Shown: piece after piece, positions 1-10,736 of the stretch
Numbering within the stretch: position 1 is the first letter of the stretch
How the letters are laid out: the number at the start of each line of letters is the position of its first letter
NCBI RefSeq assembly: GCF_947036865.1
Contig: NZ_CAMQSF010000010.1
Coordinates: 1-64,000 of the forward strand
From: an uncultured Caulobacter sp.
GTDB lineage: Bacteria; Pseudomonadota; Alphaproteobacteria; Caulobacterales; Caulobacteraceae
Length of the DNA stretch: 64,000 nt
Reading direction: 5' to 3'
Position numbers and translations under genes: made by a program
The notes under the pieces: model-generated
Database searches by the model: none
The model's input: only the letters and a program-made list of their open reading frames with translations
Told to the model about the DNA's origin: nothing

Positions 1-60
1 AACCCCAGCTTCGTTCAAGCCCGCCTCCGGGTGAACAACCTTCATAGCTTCGACAACTAG
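1..60 (+). CDS. possible C-terminal end of a truncated upstream gene
   Basis: Frame 1 is open from the window edge to a TAG at 58-60 and encodes about 19 residues with mostly G or C third positions. The run QARLRVNNL resembles the last strand of some outer-membrane receptors, but it does not end in the usual terminal Phe. This is only an open frame at the edge. It may be non-coding, and the sequence to the left would settle it. Confidence 0.3.
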   Translation, partial: NPSFVQARLRVNNLHSFDN

Positions 61-326
61 GTGACAAAGACGCAAGGCTGGTGACCCGGAGTCACCATCG
101 CGGTGGACGGTCGATCACGGCGCCGGCGCGGCGCTCAAGACCACGGGGCGACCCGCGCGGGATCGTCAGCCACGGGATAGGTCGGAGACCGCCCTCTCGG
201 CATCGCGCCGCGGCCGCCGCCGCGCCTCGTTGATCCGCCGACACCGCGCGCGGGGTGGATTGGCTCGGTTTCGCCAAGGATCGCCGCGACGCGTTTCGGG
301 GGCGCCGCGCGCCGGCTTTCCGGGTC
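61..326. other. intergenic region downstream of kdpE
   Basis: No convincing gene is seen. A short hairpin (GGTGAC/GTCACC arms, 80-85 and 91-96, 5-base loop) lies just after the open frame that ends at 60. It lacks a T tract, so it is at best a weak terminator. The rest is GC-rich and holds no recognisable site. Confidence 0.4.
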
Positions 327-1016
327 CTAGCCCGCCAGCCGATAGCCCACGCCCGGCTCGGTCAGGATCAGGGTCGGCTTGCCGGGATCCTCCTCCAGCT
401 TTTGCCGCAGTTGGCCCACGAAGACTCGCAGGTACTGGGTGTCCTCGGCGTGCGCGGCGCCCCAGACGCCGACCAGCAACTCCTTGTGGCTCAGCACCTT
501 GCCCGGCGACAGGGCCAGTCGCGCCAGGAGCTCGAATTCCTTGGGCGACAGCTTCACGGGCCCGCCGTCCCGGGTCACCAGCCGCCGGTCGAGATCGATC
601 ACCACCGCGCCGAACGACAGCGGGCCGGCGGGACGACGGGGCGTCGAGGACTGTCGGAGCGCCACGCGCAGGCGCGCCAGCAGTTCGCCGACCCCGAACG
701 GCTTTTCGACATAGTCGTTGGCGCCGCGATCCAGCGCCTCGATCTTCTCGACTTCCCGGTCGCGCGCCGAAAGGATCAGGATCGGCCCTTCGTAGAAGGC
801 GCGCGCCTTGTCCAGCACGTCCTTGCCGTCCATGTCGGGCAGGCCCAGGTCCAGCACGACCGCGTCGGGGGACCACAGCGCGATGCCCCTCAGCCCTTCC
901 TGGCCGCTGTCGGCGCGCAGGGGCTCGTAGCCGGCGGCGTCCAGGGCGGGCCCGAGAAAGCGATGGATCTGCGGCTCGTCGTCGATGACGAGGATGCGGT
1001 GGCGAAGCGCGCTCAT
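327..1016 (-). CDS. kdpE: KdpE, potassium-responsive response regulator
   Basis: 229-residue OmpR/PhoB-type response regulator, the usual length for KdpE. The N-terminal receiver has the acidic pair D12-D13 and a phosphoacceptor Asp at about D56 (VVLDLGLPDMDG). The C-terminal half is a winged-helix DNA-binding domain ending in GVGYRLAG. It is the last gene of the kdp operon, 7 bases after kdpD, so it is almost certainly co-transcribed with its kinase. By family knowledge, KdpD phosphorylates it under K+ limitation and it then activates the kdp promoter. The start is ATG at 1016. Candidate binding repeats lie upstream of the operon (8337-8386). Confidence 0.95.
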   Translation of the reverse strand: MSALRHRILVIDDEPQIHRFLGPALDAAGYEPLRADSGQEGLRGIALWSPDAVVLDLGLPDMDGKDVLDKARAFYEGPILILSARDREVEKIEALDRGANDYVEKPFGVGELLARLRVALRQSSTPRRPAGPLSFGAVVIDLDRRLVTRDGGPVKLSPKEFELLARLALSPGKVLSHKELLVGVWGAAHAEDTQYLRVFVGQLRQKLEEDPGKPTLILTEPGVGYRLAG

Positions 1017-1023
1017 GCGCCCG

Positions 1024-3720
1024 TCATAGCAGATGATGCGGCGTCGCGACGCCCTTGGGCAGGCTGATCAGGATCCGGGTTCCCCTCCCGTCGTGGATCG
1101 GACTGGCGGCGGCGATCCGTCCGCCCAGGGCGTCGATGAAGCCCTTGGCGATCGACAGGCCCAACCCCGCGCCCTGGCCGCGGTCGCTGGTTTCTTCCAT
1201 GCGGCGGAACTTGTCGAACACGCGCTCCAGTTCCGTCGCGGGAATCCCGCGTCCCTCGTCCTCGATGCTGATCACGACGTTCGAGCGGTCCTCGTAGGCG
1301 GCCAGCTCGATGCGGGCGTCGGGCGGGCTGTAGGCGATGGCGTTCTCCAGGACATTGACCACCACCTGCTCCAGCAGATTGGCGTCGGTCTCGACCAGGG
1401 AAAGGTCGCGGGGAAAGTCGCGCGACAGCGGCCGTCCGCCCAGGCGGCGCGAGACCCGCTCGGCGGCGGCGTTGAGCACGTCGCGGACGTCGATCCAGTC
1501 GGTGCGCAGGCGCAGCGCCCCGCCCTCGATGCGGGTCATGTCCAGCAGGTTGGCGACATACCGGTTGAGGCGTTCGGCCTCCTCGCGAATGCTGATGACG
1601 AGGTCCTCGCGCACGGACTTGCCAAGCTTGTCCCCGTACTCGATCAGCGTGGTCGAGGCGCCCAGCACCGTCGACAGCGGCGTGCGCAGGTCGTGGCTGA
1701 CCGAGTTCATCAGGGCCGAGCGGAAGCGATCGGTGCGGCGCAGCGTCTCGGTCTCCAACGCCTCGGCCGCGAGCTGCGAGCGCTCCAGGGCCACGGCCCC
1801 CTGCTCCAGCAAGGCCAGGACCAGCCGCTCGTGATCCGAGCCGGGCGGCGCGGTTCCGGCCGCCACGCCCGCGACGCCGGTCCGCGCGCGCACGCCGTCC
1901 ATCGGCCAGAAGGTCCAGCGCGCCTGCGGCAGGGTGCCGGTGCCGAAGCCCGCCGGCTCGCCCTTCTCCCAGGCCCAGCGGGCGGCGGCCATCTGGGCGG
2001 CGTCCAGCGGCTGGAGGTCGGGAGAGCCGAACGCCGGGACGATTTCGCCGCCCTCGGGCAGCAGCACCAGGGCCCGCCCCCCGGCGGCGGCGGAGACCTG
2101 CTCGGCCAGGGCCCTGGCCACGGCCTCGCGTCCGCTGGCGGCCGACAGGGTGCGGCTAGCGGCCAGCAGGGTCGTCACGGCGGCGGCGCGACGCTGCGAG
2201 CCGAGGGCCTGGTCGCGCACCCGCCCCGCGAGGCCCCCGGAGGCCAGGGCCACGGCCCAGAACACGAACAGGGTGATGAGGTCGGTCGGCGAGCCGATGA
2301 CCAGGCTGTAGCGCGGCTCGAGGAACAGATAGTTGTAGATGAGAAAGGCCACGGTCGCGGCCGCCAGGGCGGGGCGAAGGCCCTGGAGAACCCCGGCCGC
2401 CAGAACCGCGGCCAGGAAGATCATCCCCAGGTCGACTCGGTCGAAGGCCACGTCAAGACCCCAGGCGACCAGGGTCGCCGCCGCGACGAACAGGGCCCCC
2501 ACCGCATAGCCTCGCCAACGATCCCTTCGCGGCGTCGGCGGCGGAGGAGGCTCGTGGCGTGGCGCGGCTTCGGTGACGACGTGCACCGCCACCCCGCGCG
2601 CCGCGCGCAGCAGCGCCGCCGCCAGGGAGCGGCCGAGCGCCTCGCGCCAGCGGCTCTCCACGGACTTGCCGATGACGATCTGGGTGACGTTGTGCCGCCG
2701 CGCATAGGCCATGACCGTGGCGACGATGTCGCCGCCCGTCAGGGTCAGGGTCACGCCGCCCAGCTGCTCGGCCAGGCGGAAGGCCTCGCGCTGGCGGGCG
2801 GCGTCGCCGTCGCGAGCGGCCGGACGGTCGATCCGCTCGACATGGGCCACGGTCCAGGGCGCGTCCATCATCATGTCGGAGAGCCGCCGGCCGGCGCGCA
2901 CCAGGGTCGCGGCCATGGCGTCGCCGCTGACCAGCACCAGGATCCGCTCGCCCGCCGCCCAAGGCCCTTCGACACCCTTCTCGCGCATGGTGGCGACCAG
3001 CTGGTCGTCCACCGTCTGGGCCGCGCGGCGCAGGGCCAGCTCGCGCAGGGCGGTGAGGTTCTCGACCTTGAAGAAGTTGTCGGCGGCCAGCCGCGCCGTC
3101 TCCGGCACATAGACCTTGCCCGCCGCCATCCGCTCGCGCAGCTCCTCGGGCGTGATGTCGACGAGCTCGATGGCGTCGGCGCGCGAGAGGGCGCTGTCGG
3201 GCACGGTCTCGCGCTGGCGCACGCCGGTGATGCGCTGAACGACGTCGACGAGGCTCTCCAGGTGCTGGACGTTCAAGGTGGTCCAGACGTCCACCCCGGC
3301 GGCCAGCAGCTCCTCGACGTCCTGCCAGCGCTTGGGGTGGCGCGAGCCGATGGCGTTCGAATGGGCGTATTCGTCGACCAGCAGGATCTTGGGCTTGCGC
3401 GCCAGGGCCGCGTCCAGATCGAACTCCATCTGCACGCGGCCGCGATGCTCGATCGGCCTGCGCGGCAGGACCTCCATGCCGCGCAGCAGGCTTTCGGTCT
3501 CGCGCCGGCCGTGGGTCTCGACGACGCCGATCAGGACGTCGGCGCCCTCGGCCTTGCGGCGGCGGGCGGCGCGCAGCATCTCGTAGGTCTTGCCCACGCC
3601 GGGGGCCATGCCCAGAAACACCTTGAGGCGCCCCCGGCGCGCCTTGTTGGCGGCGGCCAGGAGCGCCTCGGGGTCGGGACGCCCAGGTTCGTTTTGCGAG
3701 GCGCGGTCGTCCGTCGGCAC
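1024..3720 (-). CDS. kdpD: KdpD, osmosensitive K+ channel sensor histidine kinase
   Basis: 898 residues, the expected full length. Domain order: N-terminal KdpD domain with a Walker A motif GMAPGVGKT (37-45), a universal-stress-protein-like domain (about 250-380), a four-helix DUF4118 membrane segment (about 405-510), a GAF-like region, HisKA with the phosphoacceptor His at about 676 (SVSHDLRTP), and a HATPase domain (DEGRGIP; GLGLSIAKG). The inner-membrane kinase senses K+ or turgor and controls KdpE. The start is GTG at 3720; its G is also the last base of the kdpC stop codon, so the two genes look translationally coupled. All catalytic motifs are intact. Confidence 0.96.
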   Translation of the reverse strand: MPTDDRASQNEPGRPDPEALLAAANKARRGRLKVFLGMAPGVGKTYEMLRAARRRKAEGADVLIGVVETHGRRETESLLRGMEVLPRRPIEHRGRVQMEFDLDAALARKPKILLVDEYAHSNAIGSRHPKRWQDVEELLAAGVDVWTTLNVQHLESLVDVVQRITGVRQRETVPDSALSRADAIELVDITPEELRERMAAGKVYVPETARLAADNFFKVENLTALRELALRRAAQTVDDQLVATMREKGVEGPWAAGERILVLVSGDAMAATLVRAGRRLSDMMMDAPWTVAHVERIDRPAARDGDAARQREAFRLAEQLGGVTLTLTGGDIVATVMAYARRHNVTQIVIGKSVESRWREALGRSLAAALLRAARGVAVHVVTEAAPRHEPPPPPTPRRDRWRGYAVGALFVAAATLVAWGLDVAFDRVDLGMIFLAAVLAAGVLQGLRPALAAATVAFLIYNYLFLEPRYSLVIGSPTDLITLFVFWAVALASGGLAGRVRDQALGSQRRAAAVTTLLAASRTLSAASGREAVARALAEQVSAAAGGRALVLLPEGGEIVPAFGSPDLQPLDAAQMAAARWAWEKGEPAGFGTGTLPQARWTFWPMDGVRARTGVAGVAAGTAPPGSDHERLVLALLEQGAVALERSQLAAEALETETLRRTDRFRSALMNSVSHDLRTPLSTVLGASTTLIEYGDKLGKSVREDLVISIREEAERLNRYVANLLDMTRIEGGALRLRTDWIDVRDVLNAAAERVSRRLGGRPLSRDFPRDLSLVETDANLLEQVVVNVLENAIAYSPPDARIELAAYEDRSNVVISIEDEGRGIPATELERVFDKFRRMEETSDRGQGAGLGLSIAKGFIDALGGRIAAASPIHDGRGTRILISLPKGVATPHHLL

Positions 3721-4304
3721 TATCCGCCTTTCGGGAATTGCGCGTCGAGCGCCCGGTTGAGCGACAGGACATTGACGCGGGGCTGGCCGATGAAGCCCAG
3801 CAGCGGCCGCTGGACCTGGGCGTCGATCAGGGCCGTGATCCGGCCAAGCGGCGCATGCCGCTCACGCGCCACGCGCGGCGCCTGGAAGCGGGCGTTGGCG
3901 GGCGAGATTTCCGGGTCGAGCCCCGAACCCGAAGAGGTGACCGCGTCGGCGGGGATCAGCGCGCCGGGATTCTCCGCGCGCAGGGCCTTGGCGTCGCTCT
4001 GCTCGCGGGCGATCAGCTTGTCGTAGAGCGGTCCCATGTTGGAGCCGCTGGAGGCGGTGGCGTCATAGCCGTTCCCGGCGGCGGAGGGACGGCCGTGGAA
4101 GTATTGCGGCTTGGCGAAGGCCTGGCCGATCAGGGCGGAGCCCACGACCTTGCCGCCGGCGTCACGGACGAGGCTGCCGTTGGCCTGGGCCGGAAACGCC
4201 GCCTGTGCGACGCCCGTGACGGCCAGCGGATAGGCCAGGCCCAGAAGCACGGTGAACAGGCCCATGGAAACGACGGCCGGGCGAAGATGAGACAACATGA
4301 GCAT
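3720..4304 (-). CDS. kdpC: KdpC, K+-transporting ATPase subunit C
   Basis: 194 residues with one N-terminal membrane helix (about 8-30) and a periplasmic domain, typical of KdpC, which stabilises the KdpAB complex. Recognisable family blocks are GSALIGQAF..PQYFHGRPSA and a C-terminal LGFIGQPRVNVLSLNRALD. There are two in-frame ATGs, at 4304 and 4298. The GGAG at about 4309-4312 is about 4 bases from the first and 10 from the second, so either could be used; I chose 4304. It follows kdpB by 20 bases and overlaps kdpD by one base. Confidence 0.95.
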   Translation of the reverse strand: MLMLSHLRPAVVSMGLFTVLLGLAYPLAVTGVAQAAFPAQANGSLVRDAGGKVVGSALIGQAFAKPQYFHGRPSAAGNGYDATASSGSNMGPLYDKLIAREQSDAKALRAENPGALIPADAVTSSGSGLDPEISPANARFQAPRVARERHAPLGRITALIDAQVQRPLLGFIGQPRVNVLSLNRALDAQFPKGG

Positions 4305-4324
4305 AGGTCTCCGAAGGTTCGTGT

Positions 4325-6385
<2,061 letters not shown>

Positions 6386-6396
6386 GGGATCACCAC

Positions 6397-8109
6397 TCAG
6401 CGGAGGGCCGCGACCGCGCCGAGCGCTTGGAAGTGCTCGACGATCGGTCCCAGCGCCATCGCGGGGAAGAATTGCAGGCCGCCCAGGATCAGGATCACCC
6501 CGATCAGCAGGCCAACGAAGAGACCGCCGTCGGTCGGCAGCGTGCCGGCGCTGGGGGCCAGCTTGGGCTTGGCGGCCAGGCTGCCGGCGATGGCCAGGAC
6601 GGCGACGATCGGCAGGAAGCGGCCCAGCGCCATGGCGATCCCCAGCGTCACGTCCCACCAGGGGGCGTTGGCCGTCAGCCCCGCGAAGGCCGAGCCGTTA
6701 TTGGCCGTGCCCGAGACATAGGCATAGAGGATCTCCGACAGGCCGTGCGGGCCGCTGTGCATCAGCCCCTTCAGCGCCTCCGGCAGGACGGCGGCGACGC
6801 CGGAGAAGCCCAGCATCGACAGCGGGATGATCACGACGGCGAGGATCGAGAACTGGATCTCGCGGGCCTCGATCTTCTTGCCGAGATATTCCGGCGTGCG
6901 CCCGACCATCAGGCCGGCGACGAACACCGACAGCAGGGCCATGACGACCATGATCGCGACGCCCGAACCGATGCCGCCCGGCAGGATCTCGCCCAGCTGC
7001 ATCAGGAACATGGCGATGCCGCCGCCCAGGGGCATCAGGCTGGAGTGCATGCCGTTGACCGAGCCGTTCGAGGCGCCCGTGGTCATCGCGACCCAGGCGG
7101 CCGTGGCCGGCGCGCCGAAGCGGACCTCCTTGCCCTCCATGTTGACGCTGGCGTCGACCTTGGCGGCGACCTGGGCGGGAGGCGCCTGGGTCTCGGTGGC
7201 GTAGACGCCCGCCGCGCCGGCGAACAGCAGCACGAAGGCGGCGATGACCATCGCCCGCGCGTCCTTCTTGGCCAGCACCATGCGGCCGAAGGCGAAGAAG
7301 GCGGCCCAGCCCAGGGTGTTCATCGACACGGCCGTGAGCAGGTTGGTCAGCGGCGTCGGGTTCTCGAACGGGTGGGCCGAGTTGGCGTTGAAGATTCCGC
7401 CGCCATTGATGCCCAGCATCTTGATCGCCTCCTGCGAGGCCACCGCGTACAGCGAGATCTTCTGGTCCGCGCCCTCCAGGGTGTGGGCGGTGACGCTGGC
7501 GGCCAGGGTCTGGGGCAGGCCCAGGGCGACGAGCACGATCGCGAACACCAGGGACAGCGGCAGCAGCACGTAGAGCGTGGTGCGGATCAGATCGGCCCAG
7601 AAGTTGCCGACGCCCTCGCCGCGGTGGGCGACGAACGCCCGGGCCAGGGCGGCCGCGACCGTCGCGCCGGTGGCGGCCGACAGGAAGTTCTGCACCGTCA
7701 GCACCAGCATCTGGCTGAGCGTCGACATCGTGCTCTCGCCCGCGTAGCTCTGCCAGTTGGTGTTGGTGATGAAGCTGATCGCCGTGTTGAACGACAGGTG
7801 CCCCGACAGGCCGGCGAAGCCCTGCGGGTTCAGCGGCAGGACGCCTTGCAGGCGCAGCACCGCGTAGACGAAGACGAAGCCGACGAGATTGAACGCCAGC
7901 AGGGCCATCGCATAGGCGTGCCAGCTCTGGCTCTTGGTCGGATCGACGCCGCAGGCCTTGTAGAACAGGCCCTCGATGGGTCGCATCACGGGATCGAGGA
8001 AGGTTTTTTCGCCGTTCCAGACGCGCGAAAGGAAAACGCCCAGCGGCCAGCCGATCGCGACCGCCAGGCTCAGGGTCAGGGCGATCTCCGCCCATCCTTG
8101 CCAAGTCAT
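6397..8109 (-). CDS. kdpA: KdpA, K+-transporting ATPase K+-binding subunit
   Basis: 570-residue polytopic inner-membrane protein of the SKT superfamily, with about ten hydrophobic segments and four pore-loop repeats. A selectivity-filter-like stretch ([17 protein letters not shown]) is clear around residues 105-121. The protein forms the K+ entry path of the Kdp pump and works with KdpB, KdpC and KdpF. The start is ATG at 8109, 13 bases after the kdpF stop, and the gene is followed by kdpB after 11 bases. Nothing is missing compared with the family (E. coli KdpA has 557 residues). Confidence 0.97.
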   Translation of the reverse strand: MTWQGWAEIALTLSLAVAIGWPLGVFLSRVWNGEKTFLDPVMRPIEGLFYKACGVDPTKSQSWHAYAMALLAFNLVGFVFVYAVLRLQGVLPLNPQGFAGLSGHLSFNTAISFITNTNWQSYAGESTMSTLSQMLVLTVQNFLSAATGATVAAALARAFVAHRGEGVGNFWADLIRTTLYVLLPLSLVFAIVLVALGLPQTLAASVTAHTLEGADQKISLYAVASQEAIKMLGINGGGIFNANSAHPFENPTPLTNLLTAVSMNTLGWAAFFAFGRMVLAKKDARAMVIAAFVLLFAGAAGVYATETQAPPAQVAAKVDASVNMEGKEVRFGAPATAAWVAMTTGASNGSVNGMHSSLMPLGGGIAMFLMQLGEILPGGIGSGVAIMVVMALLSVFVAGLMVGRTPEYLGKKIEAREIQFSILAVVIIPLSMLGFSGVAAVLPEALKGLMHSGPHGLSEILYAYVSGTANNGSAFAGLTANAPWWDVTLGIAMALGRFLPIVAVLAIAGSLAAKPKLAPSAGTLPTDGGLFVGLLIGVILILGGLQFFPAMALGPIVEHFQALGAVAALR

Positions 8110-8122
8110 GGAGAAGGGTCCG

Positions 8123-8209
8123 TCAGAACTTGTCGGGCCGCAGCATCGCCGCGACCATGTAGCCAGCGATCACGACCGCGCCGGCGCCCCACAGGATGTT
8201 CACGAGCAT
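8123..8209 (-). CDS. kdpF: KdpF, small lipid-like subunit of the Kdp ATPase
   Basis: A 28-residue ORF that is one membrane helix ending in LRPDKF, very close to the conserved KdpF ending LRPEKF. It lies directly between the micro-ORF at 8212-8295 and kdpA, the standard kdpF position. KdpF is known to stabilise the Kdp complex in the membrane. Its ribosome binding site is weak, and its start is 3 bases from the previous stop, so it is probably translated by coupling to the upstream micro-ORF. It is too short for most automated callers. Confidence 0.85.
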   Translation of the reverse strand: MLVNILWGAGAVVIAGYMVAAMLRPDKF

Positions 8210-8211
8210 CG

Positions 8212-8295
8212 TCACACGCGCCTCAGCGCGGCGACGAACGCGCCGAACAGAGCGAACAGGCCCAAGGCCAGCGCTCCGTAGAGAAGATCAGCCAT
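8212..8295 (-). CDS. 27-residue single-helix membrane micro-ORF at the head of kdp
   Basis: ATG at 8295 is preceded by an excellent ribosome binding site (AAGGAGG, 6-7 bases before it) and encodes 27 residues: a short N-terminus, a hydrophobic helix (LLYGALALGLFALFGAFVAAL) and a basic end, RRV. It is the first gene of the kdp operon and stops 2 bases before kdpF. It has no KdpF-like ending. Small ORFs at this position occur in other proteobacterial kdp operons as I recall, but I know of no assigned function. It could be an extra Kdp subunit or a coupling leader for kdpF. Confidence 0.65.
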   Translation of the reverse strand: MADLLYGALALGLFALFGAFVAALRRV

Positions 8296-8630
8296 CACGG
8301 CCTCCTTGAATGTCGGAGGCCAGGGACCATGAAGCCGCGTAAGGGCTCCATGCCGAAACGACGGGCGGGCATAAGGGCGGCGTAAAGATCGCGGGCGCGC
8401 GCCCGGGCGGTCCACTGTTCCATGCGCTGGACAAACACCGAGGCGCAGAAACGAAGCTGATCTACAGCTAAGTGAATCTCGATCACTCAACAGATTATCC
8501 CCGTTGAGCCTGTGAATAACCCGCATGAAAAACTTGTAATATAACGGATAAGTAACGTACGTGTCGTCCTTGTAACTTGAGATGAACGGTGTGGGCGGCC
8601 AGACCTTCCCCCTAGTGAGGGGAAAGTTTG
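8296..8630. other. 335-base divergent intergenic region between kdp and a TonB receptor
   Basis: The left half (8300-8400) should hold the kdp promoter on the minus strand and contains three same-orientation repeats (separate entry). The right half, from about 8480, is markedly AT-richer (8520-8580) and should hold the promoter of the receptor gene at 8631. It has CTTGTAA at 8533-8539 and again at about 8569-8575, and an ACGTACGT palindrome between them. Open frames on the minus strand here have no convincing ribosome binding site or composition. Confidence 0.5.
8337..8386 (-). promoter_or_regulatory. candidate KdpE operator: three phased direct repeats
   Basis: On the plus strand, GC(A/G)TAA(A/G) occurs at 8337-8343, 8369-8375 and 8380-8386, all in one orientation. 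Start-to-start distances are 32 and 11 bases, about three and one helical turns, so the copies face the same side of the DNA. They lie 42-91 bases upstream of the first kdp ORF. OmpR-family regulators such as KdpE bind direct repeats. The assignment to KdpE is inferred from position and spacing. Confidence 0.4.
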
Positions 8631-10736
8631 ATGACCAAGACCATGCTGCTGGCCACGGCGGCCGCGCTGATGCTCGTCGACGCCGGTTTGGCGGGCGCCG
8701 CCAGGGCCGGCGAGACGGCCGAGAAGCCGGCGACCCAGGAAGCCGCCCAGGCGCCGGTTCCGACCGGCCCGACCGACAAGGCGCCGCTGGACGACGCCAG
8801 CCAGCGCGGCGTGCTGGTGTTCGAGCCGGCCTTCTTCGCCGCCCAGCGGCCGAACACGGCCCTGGACATGGTCAACCGGGTGCCGGGCTTTTCGATCAAT
8901 GACGGTTCGGGCTCGCGCGGCTTCGAGGGCGCGGTCGGCAATGTGCTGATCAACGGCGACCGCCCGGCCTCGAAGAACGACAGCGGCTCGAACGTGCTGG
9001 GCCGCACCCCCGCCGACCGGGTCGAGCGCATCGAGCTGATTCGCGGCGGCGCGCCGGGGATCGACATGCAGGGCTACGCGGTCGTCGTGAACGTGATCCT
9101 GAAGAAGGGCGTCAGCCGCCAGCAGATCCTGACCTGGAACCCGATGTTCTTCGCCGGCGGCCACGACGTCTATGGCGGCAGCTATCAGTTCACCTCGACC
9201 AACGGCGATCACAGCTGGGGGATCTTTCTCAGCGATGGCAATTCGACCAGCGACAGCAACGGCGCCGGTCGCAACGTGCGCCACGACGGGACCGGCCAGC
9301 TGATCCGCGACGAGCGGTTCGAGAACGACGCCTGGGGCGGCGGCCACTCGATCCGCGGCAACTATTCGGGGCCCGTGGCCGGCGGCAAGCTGGAGGCCAC
9401 CGCCCGCTATGGCGACCACGACTGGCGACAGTGGCAGGTGCTGCAATCGTCTAGCGCCCTGCGGCGCAGCGACTACGCGGAGAAGAGCCATTCGGGCGAG
9501 GTCGGCCTGACCTACACCCGGCCGCTGGCCCCGCGCTGGTTCCTCGAGAGCCGCGCCATCCACACCTTCGAGACCTTCAGGAACGCCTCGACCGGCGACG
9601 AGACCCTGAGCGGCGTCCAGAGCCCCCAACAACGGTTCGCGGCCAATGGCGACGACAGCGAGTCGATCCTGCGCGCCCTGGTGCGCCACGACTATTCCAA
9701 GGCGCTGACCGTCGAGGCCGGCGGCGAGGTCGCCTACAACATGCTGGACGTCAAACAGGCCTACAGCGTAGGCGGCGTCGGCGTGCCCCTGCCCTCGGCG
9801 TCGGTCAAGGTGGAGGAGCTGCGCGGCGAGGCCTTCACCAAGGCCACCTGGCGGGTCAATCCGAAACTGACCCTGGAAGGCGGCCTGCGGGTCGAGAAGT
9901 CGACGATCAAGCAGTCGGGCGACGCCTCGAACGAGAAGAGCTTCTTCTATCCCAAGCCCCGGTTCCTGGCGACCTGGACGCCGGCGGCGGGCAGCCAGTT
10001 CCGCTACCGCTTCGAGCGCGAGCTGGGCCAGCTGGACTTCAACGACTTCGCCGCCTCTTCGGACCTCGGCGACGGCAACGTCTATGGCGGCAATGTCGAC
10101 CTGAAGCCCGAGCAGCGCTGGATCAACGAGATCAGCTACGAGCGCCGCTTCTGGGGCGAAGGCATCGTCTCGGTCGGCTATCGCCACGACGAGATCATCG
10201 GCGTGATCGACCGCCTGCCCTTGCCGGGCAACCTGTCGGCCACCGGCAATATCGGCGACGGCACGCTGGACCGGCTGTCGGTCAATATCGTCGTCCCCAC
10301 GGACAAGCTTGGGATCAAGGGCGGTCGGTTCACCTTCAAGAACGACTGGAACCAGACCCACGTCACCGACCCGACCACGGGCAAGGACCGGCGGATCTCG
10401 CGCGTGCGTCCGACCCAGGCCAATATCGGCTTCCAGCAGGATCTGGTGAAGTACAAGACCCAGTGGGGGATCAACTGGCTGCCCTATCTGGGCCAAGGCA
10501 CCTATGACGTCGACCAGACCAATGTCTGGCGCGGCACGGGCTATTACGAGACGTTCGTCGAGTACAAGCCGACCGCGACCCTGGCCATCCGCGCCCAGCT
10601 GAACATCTGGAACGACTATACGATTCGCCGGACGGTGTTCTCCAACCGCGCGCCGGAGCGGGCCGTGGCCTATGTCGAGGATCGGACGATCGACCCGCGC
10701 ACCTTCGTCAGCCTGCGGGTGCGGAAGACGTTCTAG
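8631..10736 (+). CDS. TonB-dependent outer-membrane receptor
   Basis: 701 residues. A signal peptide (about 1-25, ending AARAGE) is followed by a plug domain (about 50-160; ALDMVNRVPGFSI, VLINGDRPASK, VERIELIRGGAPGIDMQG) and a beta-barrel that ends in the terminal aromatic residue ...VRKTF. The short plug and barrel resemble the outer-membrane beta-barrel/TonB receptor group without an N-terminal STN signalling domain. Substrate cannot be told from sequence. ATG 8631 is preferred over an in-frame TTG at 8628 because GAGGGG lies about 8 bases before it. The AT-rich leader upstream probably carries its control site. The 3' end overlaps the convergent hydrolase gene by 29 bases. Confidence 0.88.
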   Translation: MTKTMLLATAAALMLVDAGLAGAARAGETAEKPATQEAAQAPVPTGPTDKAPLDDASQRGVLVFEPAFFAAQRPNTALDMVNRVPGFSINDGSGSRGFEGAVGNVLINGDRPASKNDSGSNVLGRTPADRVERIELIRGGAPGIDMQGYAVVVNVILKKGVSRQQILTWNPMFFAGGHDVYGGSYQFTSTNGDHSWGIFLSDGNSTSDSNGAGRNVRHDGTGQLIRDERFENDAWGGGHSIRGNYSGPVAGGKLEATARYGDHDWRQWQVLQSSSALRRSDYAEKSHSGEVGLTYTRPLAPRWFLESRAIHTFETFRNASTGDETLSGVQSPQQRFAANGDDSESILRALVRHDYSKALTVEAGGEVAYNMLDVKQAYSVGGVGVPLPSASVKVEELRGEAFTKATWRVNPKLTLEGGLRVEKSTIKQSGDASNEKSFFYPKPRFLATWTPAAGSQFRYRFERELGQLDFNDFAASSDLGDGNVYGGNVDLKPEQRWINEISYERRFWGEGIVSVGYRHDEIIGVIDRLPLPGNLSATGNIGDGTLDRLSVNIVVPTDKLGIKGGRFTFKNDWNQTHVTDPTTGKDRRISRVRPTQANIGFQQDLVKYKTQWGINWLPYLGQGTYDVDQTNVWRGTGYYETFVEYKPTATLAIRAQLNIWNDYTIRRTVFSNRAPERAVAYVEDRTIDPRTFVSLRVRKTF

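Noticed and set aside
80..96. GGTGAC/GTCACC hairpin as a terminator
   Set aside because: The stem is only 6 bases and no T tract follows.
8295..8486. Minus-strand open frame upstream of the kdp micro-ORF
   Set aside because: It lacks a ribosome binding site, starts in the promoter area and has no protein-like composition.
8533..8556. Zur-type operator upstream of the TonB receptor
   Set aside because: The symmetry is poor (about 7 of 10 positions), so I kept only a general observation on the AT-rich region.
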